From CAYTNY01 sp964439215 (lineage in GTDB: Bacteria; Oederibacteriota; PGYV01; CAYTNY01): a stretch of DNA of 26,856 nt. The notes under the pieces were generated by a model, which worked only from the letters and a program-made list of their open reading frames with translations, was not told where the DNA came from and did not search any database. The translations under genes and the position numbers were made by a program. Below are positions 24,456-26,856 of this stretch, piece by piece. The stretch lies in NCBI GenBank assembly GCA_964439215.1, contig CAYTNY010000027.1, positions 1-26,856 of the forward strand, written 5' to 3'. How positions within the stretch are numbered: position 1 is the stretch's first letter; each line of letters begins with the position of its first letter.

Positions 24456-26240
24456 CTATTCACCATAAACATTGACCATATAGCCCAGATGCCCTGCAAT
24501 CCGGCCATAGGCGGCTTGGGCAAAGGACAGCTCGTCCGTGAAATAGATGCCTTGGGCGGGCAGATGGCCAAAACATCCGATGAGTCCTGTATACAGTTTA
24601 AAGTGCTGAATTCATCAAAGGGCCCGGCAGTCAGAGGATTAAGGGCACAGGCTGATAAATATGCCTATTCCGCCAATATGAGAAAAACCCTGGAAAATAC
24701 ACCGGGCCTTGATATCAAACAGGCGCTGGTGCAGAAGATCTCCTGTGCAGATTCAGCGGTCAACGGCATTATAACCGAAACAAATACTCTGTTTAAATCA
24801 AAAACAATAATAATAACAACAGGTACTTTTTTAAACGGTATTCTTTACACGGGCCTGCAGTCATTCAAAGGCGGACGCAGCGGCGAACCTCCTTCAAACA
24901 GTCTTTCAGAAAGCCTGAAGAGCCTCGGACTGAAACTCGGGAGAATGAAAACCGGCACCAATCCCAGGGCTGACGGCAGAAGCCTTGATCACTCTTTTTT
25001 CACTCTGCAGCCCGGCGATGAGACTCCGGTTCCTTTTTCTTTTTCAACAGAATCAATAAACATAGAGCAAATACCCTGCTGGCTGGTAAATACAACGGAA
25101 GAAACAAGAAAAGTCATTCTTGATAATATAGAACGCTCCCCGCTTTACAGCCCCACAAACCGTATGATAAACAGCATAGGGCCAAGGTACTGCCCTTCCA
25201 TAGAAGATAAAATAATAAAGTTCCCGGACAAAAAAACACACCAGGTTTTCATAGAGCCGGAAGGGCTCAATACAAACGAAGTTTATCTTAACGGGCTGTC
25301 CACTTCCCTGCCGCGCGATGTCCAGCTGAAATATTTAAGGACAATCCCCGGATTTAAAAACGCGGAAATAACCCGCCACGGTTACGCTGTTGAATATGAT
25401 TTTGCGGAGCCTTTTCAGCTCAACAGATTTCTTGAATGCAGGGAAATACCGGGCCTGTTCCTTGCGGGGCAGATAAACGGAACATCCGGTTATGAAGAAG
25501 CCGCGGCCCAGGGGCTGACCGCGGGAATAAACGCTTATCTTAAAATCTCAGGAAAAGAAATGTTCGCGCCTTCAAGAGAAGAATCGTACATAGGAGTAAT
25601 GATAGACGACCTGATAACAAAAGAAGTAACAGAACCTTACAGAATGTTCACCTCCCGTTCGGAGCACAGGCTGGTTCTGAGAAACGACAACGCGGACGTA
25701 AGACTAATGCCTTACGGCAGAAAATTCGGGCTTATTGACGATAAAACTTTTAAACGCTGCGAAGAAAAGACATCTTTTGCCCGCGGCGAAGCTCAAAGGC
25801 TTTCCAAAATATATATACGTCCGGACAGCAAAACCGACGCTGAAATAAAAAAACTCGGCGAGCCGCCCTTAAAACACGAAGTATCGCTTTTAAGCCTGCT
25901 CAAAAGACCCGGCATAAAATATGAAGACCTCGCGGCATTCACCGATATAAATACAGAAGACCCCGCAAAAAAAGAATACCTTGAGTCAGAATCAAAATAC
26001 GAAGGCTATATAAAAAAACAGGAGGACAATATAAAGTTTCTGAAAAAAACGGAATACACAATTATTCCGCCGGATTTTAATTACAGCATACAGAAAGGCC
26101 TGACACTTGAAGCGGTCCAGAAACTGAACAAATTCAGGCCCGAAACGCTCGGGGCCGCATCAAGAATACAGGGCATAACTCCCGGCGACATCAACGTACT
26201 TATAATACTCCTGAAAAAACACAACAAAACAAGAGGCTGA
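24456..26240 (+). CDS. mnmG: tRNA uridine-5-carboxymethylaminomethyl modification enzyme MnmG, 5' end in gap
   Basis: 594 residues are visible, from the equivalent of about residue 37 in the E. coli protein. The missing part would hold the GxGxxG FAD-binding start. With MnmE it makes the (c)mnm5 group on wobble U34 of tRNAs. Visible hallmarks are MPCNPAIGGLGKGQLVREID, NSSKGPAVRGLRAQAD, KTGTNPRADGR, IPCWLVNTTEE (the second conserved Cys), GPRYCPSIEDK, GQINGTSGYEEAAAQGL, EPYRMFTSRSEHRL and the helical C-terminal domain that binds MnmE. The frame is open to TGA at 26238-26240. It faces the convergent YjbQ-family gene. Confidence 0.97.
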   Translation, partial: LFTINIDHIAQMPCNPAIGGLGKGQLVREIDALGGQMAKTSDESCIQFKVLNSSKGPAVRGLRAQADKYAYSANMRKTLENTPGLDIKQALVQKISCADSAVNGIITETNTLFKSKTIIITTGTFLNGILYTGLQSFKGGRSGEPPSNSLSESLKSLGLKLGRMKTGTNPRADGRSLDHSFFTLQPGDETPVPFSFSTESINIEQIPCWLVNTTEETRKVILDNIERSPLYSPTNRMINSIGPRYCPSIEDKIIKFPDKKTHQVFIEPEGLNTNEVYLNGLSTSLPRDVQLKYLRTIPGFKNAEITRHGYAVEYDFAEPFQLNRFLECREIPGLFLAGQINGTSGYEEAAAQGLTAGINAYLKISGKEMFAPSREESYIGVMIDDLITKEVTEPYRMFTSRSEHRLVLRNDNADVRLMPYGRKFGLIDDKTFKRCEEKTSFARGEAQRLSKIYIRPDSKTDAEIKKLGEPPLKHEVSLLSLLKRPGIKYEDLAAFTDINTEDPAKKEYLESESKYEGYIKKQEDNIKFLKKTEYTIIPPDFNYSIQKGLTLEAVQKLNKFRPETLGAASRIQGITPGDINVLIILLKKHNKTRG

Positions 26241-26272
26241 ATGCCCGGTATTTCATATCATCCGCGGCGATT

Positions 26273-26692
26273 TCACTCCCCCGCAACCTGAACCACGATT
26301 TCCCTGCTTCTTCCCTTTGTGTCAAAATCTATAAATATTATCTGCTGCCAGGTTCCGAGAGTCATTTCCCCATTTACAAAAGGAACAGTAATAGAAGGCC
26401 CCAAAAGAGAGGCCCTTATGTGTGAAGAACCGTTCCCGTCGCCCCATGCCGCATTATGCTCATAATGATCTTCATAAGGAAAAAGACGTTCAAAAATTTC
26501 TTTAATATCCTTTACCAGCCCCGGCTCATACTCCACAGTTGTTACTCCGCCCGTGGAACCCGGTACAAAAACAGTAACCGTTCCGTTTTCAAAACCGCTC
26601 TTGGAAACAGCAGCGTCAACTTTTTTGGTGATATCAAATATATCCGTGTATCCTTTCGTAGAAAGACTTATCCGCGATGTTTCAATACCCAT
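26273..26692 (-). CDS. yjbQ: YjbQ family (UPF0047, secondary thiamine-phosphate synthase-like) protein
   Basis: 139 aa, the normal size. Family features include FVPGSTGGVTTVEYEPG, HNAAWGDGNGSSHIRASLLG, and VPFVNGEMTLGTWQQIIFIDFD. Members can replace thiamine-phosphate synthase weakly in E. coli; the true cellular role is unsettled. AGGAGG is 6 bases before the ATG. It converges on mnmG with 32 bases between the stops and no clear terminator there. Upstream lies a 7-base tandem repeat. Confidence 0.94.
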   Translation of the reverse strand: MGIETSRISLSTKGYTDIFDITKKVDAAVSKSGFENGTVTVFVPGSTGGVTTVEYEPGLVKDIKEIFERLFPYEDHYEHNAAWGDGNGSSHIRASLLGPSITVPFVNGEMTLGTWQQIIFIDFDTKGRSREIVVQVAGE

Positions 26693-26772
26693 AAACAGCC
26701 TCCTGTATCAATGTTTTTTATATTTAAACCCAAAACATAAAATAGTTCAAGGATGAATAATTCAAAAAAACG

Positions 26773-26856
<84 letters not shown>

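Noticed and set aside
26710..26760. Promoter for the YjbQ-family gene
   Set aside because: TTGAAC is present on the minus strand but no -10 box matches better than about three of six bases at suitable spacing.

Overview
The window looks like part of a metagenome-assembled bacterial scaffold. It contains a run of exactly 100 N (24356-24455) and stops inside a short tandem repeat. Base composition is moderately AT-rich (by eye a little over 40% GC). Starts are ATG, GTG and TTG with clear AGGAGG-type ribosome sites, and four places show good sigma-70-type -35/-10 pairs. Bacterial core genes (ffh, rpe, rlmN, mnmG) make it a bacterium. The Agl23/DUF2298 membrane-protein pair has, from memory, a patchy distribution in Archaea, Chloroflexi and some uncultured lineages. 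I would guess a poorly cultured candidate phylum but cannot place it from sequence alone.

Region 1 (272-12352, all minus strand) is one long co-directional set of nine genes behind a promoter at 12418-12447. In transcription order they are: a DUF2298/Chlor_Arch_YYY polytopic protein, an Agl23-like (TIGR03663) GT-C-type membrane protein, two membrane-anchored NHL beta-propellers, a Wzx/MATE-like flippase, a polyprenyl-phosphate-glycosyltransferase-like GT2, a second GT2, a B12-binding-type radical SAM protein, and a third GT2. This reads as a pathway that builds a glycan or glycolipid on the inner membrane face, flips it, and acts on it outside. Its product is unknown. It is the best candidate for an undescribed system here.

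Region 2 (12353-15657) starts with a 324-bp divergent intergenic region. It continues on the plus strand with a tightly coupled operon: a membrane-anchored PASTA protein, rpe and ffh.

Region 3 (15658-15900) is a convergent intergenic stretch with a graded 8-to-7-base tandem repeat that runs into the stop codon of the next gene.

Region 4 (15898-23151, minus strand) is one apparent seven-gene transport operon behind a strong promoter. It holds a family 1 sugar-binding lipoprotein, two sugar permeases, then OppB-, OppC-, OppD- and OppF-type genes. The sugar half has no ATPase and the peptide half has no binding protein. The MalG-type permease carries an extra domain of about 130 residues that looks like a barrel-sandwich hybrid.

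Region 5 (23171-26856) has rlmN (minus) divergent from mnmG (plus, 5' end lost in the N gap), then a convergent YjbQ-family gene, and finally a 12-unit 7-base repeat that ends the window. Bases 1-271 hold no gene I can support.
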